DNA of 64,000 bases from Ovis canadensis (Eukaryota > Chordata > Mammalia > Artiodactyla > Bovidae). The DNA is taken from positions 223,410,001 to 223,474,000 of the forward strand of contig NC_091247.1 in assembly GCF_042477335.2 (NCBI RefSeq), in the 5' to 3' direction. Shown piece by piece: positions 48,501 through 56,370 of this stretch. The notes below the pieces were generated by a model. It saw nothing but the letters and a program-made list of their open reading frames with translations, was not told where the DNA came from and searched no databases. Both the position numbers and the translations under genes were made by a program. Each line of letters begins with the position of its first letter. Position 1 is the stretch's first letter.

Positions 48501-49810
48501 GCAACCATGGCTTCCTTGATGTGTGCAAACAGGCCAGGCTCTTCGCTGTGCTGGGCCCTCAGACTTGCTTTCTCTTCCTGCTGTTTCTGAATGACTGACC
48601 CCATCTAATCCTTCAGATCTCAGCTCAGATACTTCCTTCTCAAGGAGGCCTTTCTTGACCAACTTCTTCAGAGTGATTCCCTCTCATCCCTATTATCCGT
48701 TATTATGCCAACCGGTTACATGTACTTCAGAGCATTTACCATGTTCTGAAGCAATGGTGTGAGTTTATTTGTCTCCCTGCTTGTTATGTTATCAGTCTAC
48801 TTAGTAAGTACAAAACTCCTGAGAGCAGGAGCTGGGTTTATCTTGCTGCATCAACAGGCACATACCAGTTAGCCAAATACTGTGAATGAATGAGTGAGAA
48901 CTAGCAAGATACGGCGGCAGTAGGTTAGCAGGCACCGAGTTAAGGTCTAAAAAATTAAAACATCAGTCTTTCCACTATGAAGCTGGAAGTGGTGAACAAT
49001 ACATAAATTTTTATTTCATTCGGCTGTGCCCAAGTAGCAGGAACACACAAAGATAAAAGAACGAAGAGGGAGAGCCTAAGCTCTCCACAGATATCTCAAA
49101 AAGAAATGTCAAAAAGAGCAAAACCCTGCTGGTGTCAGCTTCCGCTTGTTTTATAAGGCTGCTGGTATTAAAGGCAAATTTTCTTACTTTGAATAGATTC
49201 CAAGATGGGTTTTATGTCTCCCGAGTGATGCAGTTCTGCACTGAGCCCCGCCCTGCGATACCCCATCAATGACTCCGGTTACACCAGGCCAGGGTATCTG
49301 AGGCTCTCACTCTAAACACAACTAGGGCTGACTTGGAATACTAGGTGAGAAAGGGCCATCCCTTCCCAAGCACCCCAACATTCAGGCAAAACACATGCGG
49401 AGACAGCTCTTCCTCACAGAACCCCAGCTCACGATCTGTTCCTCATACAAAGGGAAGTGGCACAGGGCGGAGAAACCCTTTTAAAGGTGCAGTTCACCAG
49501 CGAAGGTTGATTCAATGGCACCCTTAAACCGAACGCTGTTTCTCTGAACTTGATCAATGAGCAGAGTTCTCTTAACTATGGCCAAGTGAGAGGCCCTGAA
49601 CTTGGGAAAGCATGACAAAGAAAGGAGTGAGAAACGAACCCGGTGGCCTCGTTTTCCGTCAGGTGCTTCCCGTGGCAGACTGGACACACACACTGCGTCC
49701 CCGAAGCACCTCCATCACGGGCCGGGAGGCAGGGGAGTACTTACGCGGCATGATCCCTTGGCTCACCAGCTCCTCCCGAGTGCGGCGCTGCTGGAGCTTC
49801 AACTGCAGCA
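13526..49810 (-). CDS. MRTFA: MRTFA (MKL1, myocardin-related transcription factor A), 12 coding exons; 5'-most coding exon lies outside the window
   Basis: MRTF-A is an actin-regulated coactivator of SRF that shuttles between cytoplasm and nucleus. Exons in transcript order: 49745-49810, 30441-30496, 27870-27945, 27054-27215, 24318-24493, 23739-23870, 21469-21734, 20641-20812, 18349-19557, 17363-17515, 17063-17123, 13526-14028. All junctions are GT-AG and in phase. Counting from the internal ATG at 49751 (protein start MPPLKSP) the chain is 990 residues against 931 in human; most of the excess is a 68-residue tandem duplication. Landmarks in this numbering: RPEL2 23-47, basic [12 protein letters not shown] 57-65, RPEL3 67-91, basic/Q-rich SRF-binding region 204-291, SAP 350-384, leucine zipper about 521-560, duplication 575-710, transactivation domain to the end. 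The open frame continues upstream of the ATG through RPEL1 sequence and into an exon not in this window, so the full-length protein is longer. Confidence 0.95.
14106..15430 (+). repeat. L1 LINE 3' part (interrupted by a SINE)
   Basis: Reads as a diverged L1 ORF2 end and 3' UTR in the plus direction: 'caaaatgggccaaagaccta' (14123), 'acttgcaaaccgtgtatctag' (14595), 'tctccagaagaatatgcaca' and 'gcctataagcacatgagaag' (near 14710), and an A-rich end at 15415-15428. It is split by a Bov-tA at about 14222-14430. It lies in the MRTFA intron 14029-17062. Confidence 0.8.
14222..14432 (-). repeat. Bov-tA SINE inserted in the L1
   Basis: Antisense Bov-tA: 'tcgctcagtcgtgtccgact' end first and tRNA-derived 'gggatcgaacccgggtctcc' / 'ctgagccaccagggaagtcc' last. 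Flanked by aacaccaa on both sides (14216-14223 region and 14434-14441), consistent with a target site duplication. Confidence 0.9.
15431..17062. other. MRTFA intron, C-rich, no feature recognised
   Basis: Pyrimidine-rich on the plus strand, with many open but unstructured frames. No exon with a supported splice pair or homologous peptide was found, and no transposon is recognisable. Confidence 0.5.
17063..17123 (-). CDS. MRTFA: MRTFA exon encoding [16 protein letters not shown]
   Basis: 61 nt. It encodes [20 protein letters not shown], a short amphipathic segment strongly conserved in the myocardin family at the beginning of the transactivation region. The donor is GGAG|GTAAAG; it joins AGATCTCAGC to give EIS. 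Confidence 0.93.
17363..17515 (-). CDS. MRTFA: MRTFA exon encoding [14 protein letters not shown] region
   Basis: 153 nt, 51 codons, phase 0 both ends. It encodes [20 protein letters not shown] and then [20 protein letters not shown], conserved in MRTF-A. KKEP and the PPGY motif are visible; PPGY is a possible WW-domain ligand. The donor is CGCAG|GTAAAG. Confidence 0.93.
17889..17984 (-). CDS. Candidate 96-nt cassette exon of MRTFA (unproven)
   Basis: On the minus strand a strong polypyrimidine tract (ccctcttcccctcag) precedes AGAGGCCACC, and CCAAAG|GTAAGC is a strong donor. The 96 nt between are a multiple of three and open in phase 0, the phase of the flanking exons (CAG| at 18349 and |CCT at 17515). 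The peptide would be 32 residues, Ser/Pro/Ala-rich (for example [20 protein letters not shown]). I know no matching exon in human MKL1, so it may be a ruminant-specific, minor or false exon. Confidence 0.4.
18349..19557 (-). CDS. MRTFA: MRTFA largest exon: SAP, leucine zipper and duplicated VKQE block
   Basis: 1209 nt, 403 codons. It opens with [20 protein letters not shown], the SAP domain. [20 protein letters not shown] is the known MAPK/phosphoregulated region. A coiled-coil segment starting [20 protein letters not shown] is the leucine zipper used for dimerisation; the human Arg in QLVERLKLQL is Trp here (W548, codon 18963-18961). Then come two tandem 68-residue copies (575-642 and 643-710), where human has one. 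The exon ends SGSPQQ with donor GCAG|GTACCT. Confidence 0.95.
18475..18882 (-). repeat. MRTFA: In-frame 204-bp tandem duplication inside MRTFA coding sequence
   Basis: Copy A is 18679-18882 and copy B is 18475-18678. Each starts at VKQE (...[18 protein letters not shown]) and contains a second VVVKQEAV followed by PEPEPAPA. Over the first 61 residues the copies differ at 11 positions. Human and mouse MRTF-A, as I remember them, have a single copy. See findings. Confidence 0.95.
19558..20640. other. MRTFA intron
   Basis: Holds a MIR/MIR3-like antisense remnant at about 19795-19890 ('cagatgagaaaactgagctc'). Otherwise no gene, exon or transposon is recognised. Confidence 0.5.
20641..20812 (-). 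CDS. MRTFA: MRTFA exon, Ser-rich linker before SAP
   Basis: 172 nt. It begins by completing Lys (AA|G) and encodes [20 protein letters not shown], then a serine run and [20 protein letters not shown], ending MK. The donor is GAAG|GTAGGT. Homologous to human PPKSAGEALG...DDMK. Confidence 0.93.
20990..21480. repeat. GC-rich minisatellite carrying duplicated MRTFA splice donors
   Basis: Tandem array with units of about 36 and 52 bp (compound, spacings 36, 66, 36, 52, 48, 53, 37, 36, 53). Each unit has 'cacctacttgggcggggcc' or a close variant, which on the minus strand is CCCGCCCAA|GTAGGTG, the end of the MRTFA exon 21469-21734 plus its donor. GT-containing copies have the intron start G at 21051, 21087, 21153, 21189, 21241, 21289, 21342, 21379 and 21415; the true one is 21468. 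A tenth copy at 21015 reads AT in place of GT. Confidence 0.95.
21469..21734 (-). CDS. MRTFA: MRTFA exon, basic and glutamine-rich SRF-binding region
   Basis: 266 nt. It encodes the lysine-rich [20 protein letters not shown] block (B1), then the conserved [20 protein letters not shown] and a Q-rich helix. The poly-Q of nine residues is a pure CAG run (plus-strand ctg x9 at 21507-21533). The exon ends TILPAPP with AA|GTAGGTG as donor; reading through the donor gives an immediate TAG. A minisatellite built from this exon end follows at once. Confidence 0.94.
21507..21533 (-). repeat. MRTFA: Coding CAG microsatellite (poly-Q 9) in MRTFA
   Basis: Nine uninterrupted CAG codons between NQ-type flank and HYNY. 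Human MKL1 has a Gln/His tract at this place, so length variation between species is known; pure CAG suggests polymorphism. Confidence 0.9.
21735..23738. other. MRTFA intron, purine-rich on plus strand
   Basis: About 2 kb with strong G/A bias on the plus strand between 22500 and 23300. I see no exon, transposon or structured repeat here. Confidence 0.5.
23739..23870 (-). CDS. MRTFA: MRTFA exon, proline-rich linker
   Basis: 132 nt, 44 codons, phase 0 both ends. It starts [20 protein letters not shown] and ends [11 protein letters not shown]. The PPLPP stretch is shorter than the human one (which has a longer proline run), so a small length difference lies here. Confidence 0.92.
23871..24317. 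other. MRTFA intron, nothing recognised
   Basis: GC-rich intronic sequence without a repeat or a supported exon. Confidence 0.5.
24318..24493 (-). CDS. MRTFA: MRTFA exon, Ser/acidic linker after RPELs
   Basis: 176 nt. It encodes [20 protein letters not shown] followed by [20 protein letters not shown], a Ser-Pro rich regulatory stretch with several possible proline-directed phosphorylation sites. It matches human MKL1 closely in order and length. Confidence 0.92.
24494..27053. other. MRTFA intron with one BovB fragment
   Basis: GC-rich sequence apart from the BovB 3' end at about 25898-26040. Several long overlapping open frames reflect base composition; none shows conserved domains or splice support. 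Confidence 0.5.
25898..26040 (+). repeat. BovB (RTE) LINE 3'-end fragment
   Basis: Characteristic 'atgagatggctggatggcat', 'gggagttggtgatggacagg' and the terminal 'gtcggacacgactgagcgac'. Short 5'-truncated copy, sense on plus. Confidence 0.88.
27054..27215 (-). CDS. MRTFA: MRTFA exon encoding the bipartite NLS and RPEL3
   Basis: 162 nt. After TSAEPSLQA it carries the basic KQLKLKRAR patch (nuclear import signal, masked when G-actin is bound) and then [24 protein letters not shown]3. It ends in KEAII with a split Val codon. Confidence 0.93.
27216..27869. other. MRTFA intron between RPEL3 and RPEL2 exons
   Basis: No repeat family or additional exon recognised; part near 27660-27860 is AT-richer. 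Confidence 0.45.
27870..27945 (-). CDS. MRTFA: MRTFA exon encoding RPEL2
   Basis: 76 nt, phase 0 in and phase 1 out. It encodes [20 protein letters not shown] with the RPxxxEL core that binds G-actin. The donor is GGAAG|GTGTGT. Confidence 0.93.
28160..28430. repeat. AT-rich ancient interspersed repeat, family not named
   Basis: 'aaaagtaatatgagttcattaaagaaaatttaaaaaatta' style text with 'gtaattatccactgttagta' resembles the same widespread family as 5430-5770. It lies in the MRTFA intron 27946-30440. Confidence 0.35.
28548..28688. repeat. Near-perfect 70-bp tandem duplication
   Basis: 28548-28617 and 28618-28688 are the same sequence, beginning gcccactgcccagcgctcct and ending gagcctgtgttct, differing only by one extra C in the second copy (gtgcctgg / gtgccctgg). 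Confidence 0.95.
29040..29130 (+). repeat. MIR SINE fragment
   Basis: 'ccctggctcgccactgacta' followed by 'gctggacaagttagctaacctctctta', a sense MIR core. Confidence 0.55.
29155..29425 (-). repeat. BOV-A2 SINE (dimer), antisense
   Basis: Two related monomers: 'gctgctgctgctaagtcgct' first and 'tgaagtcgctcagtcgtgtc' second, linked by 'tgaaagtgaaaagtgaaagt'. Flanking acaagagctgc (before) and ataagagctgc (after) look like the target site duplication. Confidence 0.92.
30441..30496 (-). CDS. MRTFA: MRTFA exon encoding [18 protein letters not shown]
   Basis: 56 nt. It links RPEL1 to RPEL2. The acceptor follows ctcccaacag and the donor is CCAGG|GTAAGG, so the exon ends on a complete Arg codon, phase 0, matching the next exon that begins ACA (Thr). 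Confidence 0.93.
33175..33330 (-). repeat. MIR-like fragment
   Basis: 'ttaacaaccacgaggcaggtaccactcttc' followed by 'cccatgaggaaactaacact' and 'accgggtagtggaccccaac' resembles antisense MIR. Weak. Confidence 0.4.
34975..35260 (-). repeat. L2 LINE 3'-end fragment, antisense
   Basis: 'agcagctactgcgctagtta', 'acaaggctggacaggatgga' and 'gagaagtacaggtgcagagg' follow the reverse of the L2 3' end. Confidence 0.5.
35360..35407 (+). repeat. (GGGGGT)n microsatellite, G-quadruplex motif
   Basis: At least four consecutive G5 tracts separated by single T, after a G6 tract; transcribed strand of MRTFA is the G-rich one's complement. Confidence 0.9.
36110..36350. repeat. L1 LINE internal fragment
   Basis: 'cagattcaagaagctggagt', 'caggatacatcataactaaa' and 'tctgaaagctaaaaacacag' match a diverged L1 body. 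Boundaries uncertain. Confidence 0.5.
36722..37020 (-). repeat. MER2-like (Tigger) DNA transposon
   Basis: Starts 'cttcccttggcatctgcagg', has 'gaaccaatgcacattccccc', 'atgctatgcaaatagtttcc'-like internal sequence, and ends 'tctgtggttggttgaatcca', in the order of the MER2 consensus. Confidence 0.7.
38160..38600 (-). repeat. L2 LINE 3'-end fragment, antisense
   Basis: 'ttctcatggagcttacactc', 'gtggtcagggaaagacttcc', 'gggaaagggccctgcaggc' are reversed L2 3' sequences in the right order. Confidence 0.7.
40620..40770 (+). repeat. MIR SINE
   Basis: 'ggggtctggagccagaagac', 'gctgtgaccttaggcaaggc' and 'caatatcctcatccacaaaa' in consensus order. Confidence 0.75.
42186..42331 (-). repeat. BOV-A2 SINE monomer, antisense
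   Basis: 'gtcgctcagtcgtgtctgac' to 'gccatttccttctccagg', flanked by direct repeats of cctctcagaaag (42186-42197 and 42320-42331). Confidence 0.92.
43405..43530 (-). repeat. CHR-type SINE, antisense
   Basis: 'gtgggaccttagttccccaa', 'ggatcaaacttgcgccccta', 'gtggaagtgcagagtcttcc'. Confidence 0.75.
43795..44215 (-). repeat. L1 LINE 3' end, antisense
   Basis: 'ggagcaaagtgaatcagtta', 'aaactcccaatacatctgtc', 'tggctgagtagtattccagt' and 'ctgttgatggacatttaagg' in the order of an inverted L1 3' end. Confidence 0.85.
46204..46409 (-). repeat. Bov-tA SINE, antisense
   Basis: 'gtcgctcagtcgtgtctgac' at the left and 'gggctcgaacccgggtctcc' / 'ctgagccaccagggaagtcc' at the right. Confidence 0.92.
47505..47720 (-). 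repeat. L2 LINE 3'-end fragment, antisense
   Basis: 'cattcattcattcagtgcca' followed by 'caaggagctcacagtctaac', reversed L2 terminus. Confidence 0.6.
48345..48895 (+). repeat. L2 LINE 3' end, sense
   Basis: 'atggcttcccattgcagtta', 'cagatctcagctcagatact', 'ggaggcctttcttgaccaac' and a terminal gtgaatgaatgagtg. Good order and length. Confidence 0.75.
49745..49810 (-). CDS. MRTFA: MRTFA exon with RPEL1 end and the internal MPPLK start
   Basis: 66 nt, entry phase 2, exit phase 1. It encodes [20 protein letters not shown] then PP, the RPEL1 helix and RPEL core. The ATG is at 49751-49749 (read on minus) and ATGCCGC joins CTTTGAAAAG of the exon at 30496. Acceptor cag at 49813-49811 and donor GTAAGT at 49744 are good. 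Translation from this ATG would lack RPEL1; forms starting upstream (out of the window) include it. Confidence 0.93.
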
Positions 49811-50881
49811 CTGCGGGACAGCAAAGAGAGAGGGGAGGTGAAGGCTCAGTCTGCCGTTCCCCCACAAAAGACACATTTTCAAATGCAAAGAAAGCCTCGA
49901 CACACAAGGGTGTAGTGTGAGAGAAGGGTCCCCGCTAACTGTGGCTGTAATTGCAGAAGTGGCCTGATACAGCAGGGCTTCCGTATTCTGCTGTGGGCGG
50001 CGAGAGGAAGTTGCGAAGGGTCTTGCAGGGCGATAACAATCCACAAAGTACCAGAGTCTTGCCTATTGCTCAAAACCTCCTACAACACTGTGGCCTCCTC
50101 CAGGACTGAAAAAACACAAATTCTTAACTCAAAGAAAACAAAATGAGGACCACTGCCCAGCAGAAAAGGCTTTTTCTAGCTGTTCTACGCCTTCCTCCTG
50201 GTGGCAAATGTTGACCACAGTTAAGTGTAGTGAGTTACACATCAGGGAGTATTGGTTATTTGTAAAATCTTCTCTTTTGGATCTAAAAATTATACCCGTT
50301 TTCACCAAGCAATGCACTTCCCTCGGCCAGAAACTATTTTACCATTAAGACAACTCTTCTCTGCCTCTTCCTCTTCACTTCGAGCCTTCTTCTGTTGACA
50401 TGAAACACAAAGCTAGGTGATTCAAAGCACATCCGGGCTAGGGGAGGGTGATGAGGGGGTTTTCTCCTATTTCTACTCTGGCAACACCACTTGATGTAAC
50501 AAGTTAATAGGAATTTTTCAAAGTTAAAAGCCAATTATCTTTATTTCAAATGTGAGTGAAACCTAAAGGGTATGATTACCACTGCACACCATGCGGAAGG
50601 ACAAAGGCCTCCGTTCAGAGGTGAAGTGAGAACATGTTCGGAAAAGGAAGGTTGAGAGGATCTCACGGGCCAAGGGAAGTTCCCTTCCGTGATAAGTCTT
50701 CATTCTAAGGTCCTGCAAGTCCATTCTGAGGGCGACCTGTATCTATGAGGAATCACATTACCCTAACGTCTGTCTTTCCCATCCACAAAGCAGTTTTTAA
50801 GACGGCCTCCCCAAATGGCAGAGCTGTAAGCAGTCTCCTGACTACCCCTCAAATCCAGCAGGTTCAAAACCTATTGCTTGT

Positions 50882-51082
50882 GCCTAGTTGCTCAGTCGCG
50901 TCCACCTACGCATTGGATTGTAGCCCGCCAGGCTCCCCTGTCCATGGGATTTTTCAGGCAAGGATACTGGAGTGGGTTGCCATTTGTTTCTCTAGGGGAT
51001 CCTCCTAGACCCCGGGATCGAACCTGCATCTCCTGTGTCTTCTGCGCTGCAGGCAGATTCTTTACCTGCTGAGCCATCTCTT
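50882..51082 (-). repeat. Bov-tA SINE, antisense
   Basis: 'ttgctcagtcgcgtccacct', 'ggagtgggttgccatttgtt' and 'gggatcgaacctgcatctcc' then 'tttacctgctgagccatctc'. Confidence 0.9.
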
Positions 51083-51254
51083 CCCCAACCCCTCCTCACG
51101 TCTAATCAACGTTCCATCCTTTTTCTCTTTAATGGTATCACCATCCTCCTCCCCAGTACTAACACTAACATTTTTAAGCCAACTTCAACTCTGCTACCTC
51201 CTCACACTCCTGTTTTACCAAGTTTACAGCGTCTTCTCATGCTGCAGTGAGAGC

Positions 51255-51336
51255 ACTGGGTCTCCCCACCCAGGGATGGAGCCCGGTCTCCTGCACGGCA
51301 GACAGACTCATTACCGTCTGAGCCACCAGGAAGCCT
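51255..51336 (-). repeat. Bov-tA head (tRNA-like) remnant
   Basis: Only the tRNA-derived part is present: 'acccagggatggagcccggt' to 'gtctgagccaccaggaagcc'. Confidence 0.7.
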
Positions 51337-51359
51337 CACCCATTCTAAGTCACCACAAC

Positions 51360-51640
51360 CTGACTGTCCAGTTACTCACAATTCACTTCACCTGGAAATG
51401 CCTGCCTCATCACTTCACCTGACCTTCCCAATTGAGAATTACTCCAGGCCTCCAAAGAACTACCTCGTATCTGTTATAAAAAGTATAGAGGTATTTTGCC
51501 CTGTGTAATACTTACCCCCACATAAATGTAAACTCCTGGAGGACAGGGAATGTATCTTATTAATCTATGATGCTCTCCCAACCAATAGCACTCAATACAC
51601 AGTAGGTATTTAACAACCGTTTCTTAAATTGAACTGCATC
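51360..51640 (+). repeat. L2 LINE 3'-end fragment
   Basis: 'taaatgtaaactcctggagg', 'acagggaatgtatcttatta', 'caatacacagtaggtattta' follow the L2 end. Confidence 0.65.
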
Positions 51641-51794
51641 TCTAAATGATGATACATACAGTCAGAGAAATCTAAATAGGACGGTATTATTATCATTTAC
51701 AAATTAACACTTAAAATTAAGAAAGCCTTGCAGAATAAAAGATAAAAGTGGCAACAGCCAACTAACAGCTAACACTGATAGACCCAATGGACAG

Positions 51795-51930
51795 AACAGG
51801 TATTATTACCCTACTTTACAGGTAAGGAAAATGAGGCCCAGAGAGATTAAGTAATTTCCCCAAGGTTATCCACTAATAAGAGGTACAACAGGTTCTGAAC
51901 TCAAGCATTCTGATCCCAGAACCTGGGGAC
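51795..51930 (-). repeat. MIR SINE, antisense
   Basis: 'tattaccctactttacaggt', 'gaggcccagagagattaagt' and 'gttctgaactcaagcattct'. A second, weaker MIR-like copy is at about 52245-52390. Confidence 0.65.
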
Positions 51931-52563
51931 CCCACTTCTGTTTCTCCAGGATCTCCTGAAAGCCTGTGCTGCTAAGATAACAGGCCCAAAGTATGATTGC
52001 CTGGGTTCATTCTGTGCCAAGACAGACAAAAGGGCTGAGGGACATAGATGATTCAGGCCAGGGACAAAGTCTAGGAGATCAGCTTCAGTAAAATAAACTT
52101 AAATTAAGAACTTGATTTCACAATAAATTATAGATCAGCAGCAACACTAATAATAAAATTGTAAGAGGAATCATTGAGTGTTGCTACGTGTCAGCCCTAT
52201 ATTAAATGACTGACATACTTGAGGGAAAAAAAAGCCCTGTGGGGATATTACAATTATTATCTCCATTTTACAGATAAAAAACTAAGGATCAAACCTTTAA
52301 ACTTTTGCCTTAGGTGAAATGGCTCAAAAGTGCAGGAACTACGATTCACATCAGGTCTCTGTGACTCTAAAGTGAAGGGAGATACTTAATACTGTGCCAT
52401 ATGTTTCCTTGGAAGAAAGAGGAGGGCCAGGCAGGATAAAGTAAGAGGGGAAAAGGGAATCTGTTAGCTTTTACAGTGTTTCTAAGGCCCAGTATAAGAT
52501 GAGCGACTGGAAAATGATTAAATGTACCAAACTTATTTCATTTCAGAGAACAGGGAAACCTAA

Positions 52564-53467
<904 letters not shown>

Positions 53468-54064
53468 AAAAAAAAACAATAATTAATGAAAAATACGTCT
53501 ATTATCCAAGAATAATTCTGAAATAGCAATTCACGCCTTTCCAAAAATCCACATACAGATAGGGCCATAAGGAATCCATTATGCAAACTTCTTGACTGGA
53601 AAACTTCTTGCTTCATGAAAGCAAAAGGTTAAGTCTATGATTCATGGAGTTTAGTTGCCTTTTTTTTTTTATATGGCTCTAGTTCAAAAGGGAAGGTTCA
53701 TCTAATAAACCTTTTCCATCTCAAACTAAATGAAATTAAAGTTCAGTTATCTGAAAAATTCCATTTGTGCCTCTCAGCAGTTGATACCAAACTCTAGTCT
53801 AATCTGAAATCTGACCAAGTTTCCCATTCATGTAATAGAATTAACCCTGTATCAGTATGCCCTGGGTACTGCTACAACCTGATAGTAGGTATGTATCATT
53901 TCATACATTGCATAATCCCTGCTAACCCTAACAACGTTTATAAGGAGGAAAATAAGCAGCAAATTCAGAATTATGGTGTACGGTATCTGTTTGGCTGTGT
54001 ATATATACAACAATCCTTCTTCTGAGATGTCTGACCACAAAGAAACAGTATTTACACGAATTTC

Positions 54065-54354
54065 CCCTTTCCTTGCTGCTGCTGCTAAGTCACTTCAGTC
54101 ATGTCCAATTCTGTGTGACCCCATAGATGGCAGCCCACCAGGCTCTGCCGTCCCTGGGATTCTCCAGGCAGGAACACTGGAGTGGGTTGCCATTTCCTTC
54201 TCCAATGCATGAAAGGGAAAAGTGAAAGTGAAGTCGCTCAGTTGTGTCCGACCCTCAGCGACCCCATGGACTGTAGCCTTCCAGGCTCCTCCGTCCATGG
54301 GATTTTCCAGGCAAGAGAACTGGAGTGGGGTGCCATTGCCTTCCCCTTTCCTTA
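54065..54354 (-). repeat. BOV-A2 SINE (dimer), antisense
   Basis: Left monomer 'gctgctgctgctaagtcact', linker 'gaaagggaaaagtgaaagtg', right monomer 'aagtcgctcagttgtgtccg'. Direct repeats of cccctttcctt at 54065 and 54344 mark the target site. Confidence 0.93.
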
Positions 54355-56370
54355 GTCTATCTTAATTCTTCTTAATTCTAAGCAGTCTAAATAAAATGCC
54401 TTTACATTTCTAGGCCTTGGGACTATTCATTTTAAAATAAATCATTCAATAATTTAAATATCATAAGAGACATATATTATGTATTCACTGCAAAAGGTAC
54501 TCAAATCAGGAGCATATTTAAGAGGACATAATTTAATACACAACCACCCTCACCAAGATAAAGCTAACACTAGTTCAAGTGATTATTTTCAAACACAGTG
54601 CTAGATCAAGGAAATTTTTAAAAGTTGGAATACAATAAATGCTATGTTACTATATATCACCACTTAGATTTCCTCTCCAGTCCCCAAGACAATAAAAAAC
54701 TAAACAAAAATACCTATTTAGGTACAAGCACAAGTCTTTTATACCTTCACTGTTACTGAATTCCACAAATGTAATATATCATCTGGTTTTAAATGCGTCC
54801 GTGCAAGCAGCCTATTATATATAGATGAACAGATGTCTCTGAAGCTGATGCACGGTGAATCAACTGAGCTGCCTGCCAGTAAAGAATTGAAAGAAAAGAA
54901 ATAAACCATAAAGTGGGGAACCTGAGGTTCTCCATTCCCCATGAAAATAATCAAGTTTTCCATCTATTTCAAATATTCAAAAGGTGATCAACTGCTATTT
55001 GAACAACTGGCTACTCAGGAAATTAGAACAAGGGGAGGAACCTGACATTCTTCTGCCCGCTAAGACCACAGAGGCATGCCACTGGTATTCAAGGGCTGAT
55101 GCCCAAGGACTGAATGTATCAAACAACTGAATCAATCAGGTCTGGGAAAAAAACATCAAAAACAACTGGTGTGTTCCCAATCTGGCTCTGGGCTCCCGTG
55201 GTCAGAAGCTCTGCATTTTACTGGGAAGGGGGATGTGCAGCTCAGCAGGCTGCTCCTACCTCATTCGTACTCACCCATTACTGGTTTCCCCAAGACTTCT
55301 AGAACAGGGAGGGGAAGTGTGAGTTATGAGGGAAACAGAAGAGAAGAGCAAAGAGTCAGTACAGGAATAACTGCAAAAGAGCAAAACCCCTCCCCGTGTA
55401 CCATCTTTGCTCAGGACAAAGGCCTCTTCAATGAAGATTCTGACTGCTGAACGTCCCATTGACTCAGCTCTCTCAGAAACACTGATAAATCTTTTTCTCC
55501 ATTCTTTAAATCTGGATATGAAACTTGAAACCTAATCAAAAGACCACAAATTTGATTGCAGCTTTTCAGAATATTTATGTTACAAAAAGGCTCCAAAATA
55601 AACTTGTTGATTTTGGGAATAAAGGAAATGCTCCTTGACTAGGTATTACAAGCTAGCCCAAAAAGTCAGTGCTGTATTAGAAACTCAGTGAGGTTTATAT
55701 GCTTGAGGAGAGCAAAAGGCAAACAAGCCTTCTCAAAAATCTTCTCTCCCCACCCCAAACCCCCACTAAGATATCTGACTCTAAGCTATGGAGGTTCTCA
55801 TAGTCCCAAGGAGGATACAGAAACCCAGAAATGATTAACTGAAAGACGGCCTGGTTGGAGCTGAATCTGAAATTATGAGTTTTCATGAGAATTAAAAGTG
55901 ATCGCCATAGTAAGATACTAAAATAAAAAGGACGAACACACTAGAAAATAAATTAGATGTCATTCCTGGTATTCCTAAGATATAACTAATACTAGGAGAT
56001 TTCTCCATTTTAATTCAACTTCATGATGCTTACATGATTTAGAATAAGGAATGTTTGATTTATCTACTCATGAATTACAATCAACCTCGCTCTTGATAAT
56101 GAACAAATATGCAGAAAATCAACAAGAACGTCAAGACTCGAACAATACACTCCACCCAACAACCACAGAATACATATTCTTCTCAAGCATACATGGACCT
56201 GGCTCTAGGACAGACCATATACTAGGCCACAAAATGACTTTCAATAAGGTTAAATGGATTTAAATGATACAAAGTACATTCTGTGACTACAATGAAATCA
56301 AATTAGAAACTAACAACAGAAGAAAATAGGAGAAATTTAAAAATAAGGAGAAATTAAATAATATACTCTT

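Larger units (their letters stand above)
30497..49744. other. MRTFA: Large MRTFA intron (19.2 kb) between RPEL1 exon and the next exon
   Basis: Contains the SINE, LINE and DNA-transposon remnants listed separately and a G-rich microsatellite at 35360-35407. I found no additional exon with paired splice sites and homologous peptide. Between 30500 and 34600 almost no transposon is recognisable, which could hide conserved intronic regulatory DNA. Confidence 0.6.
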
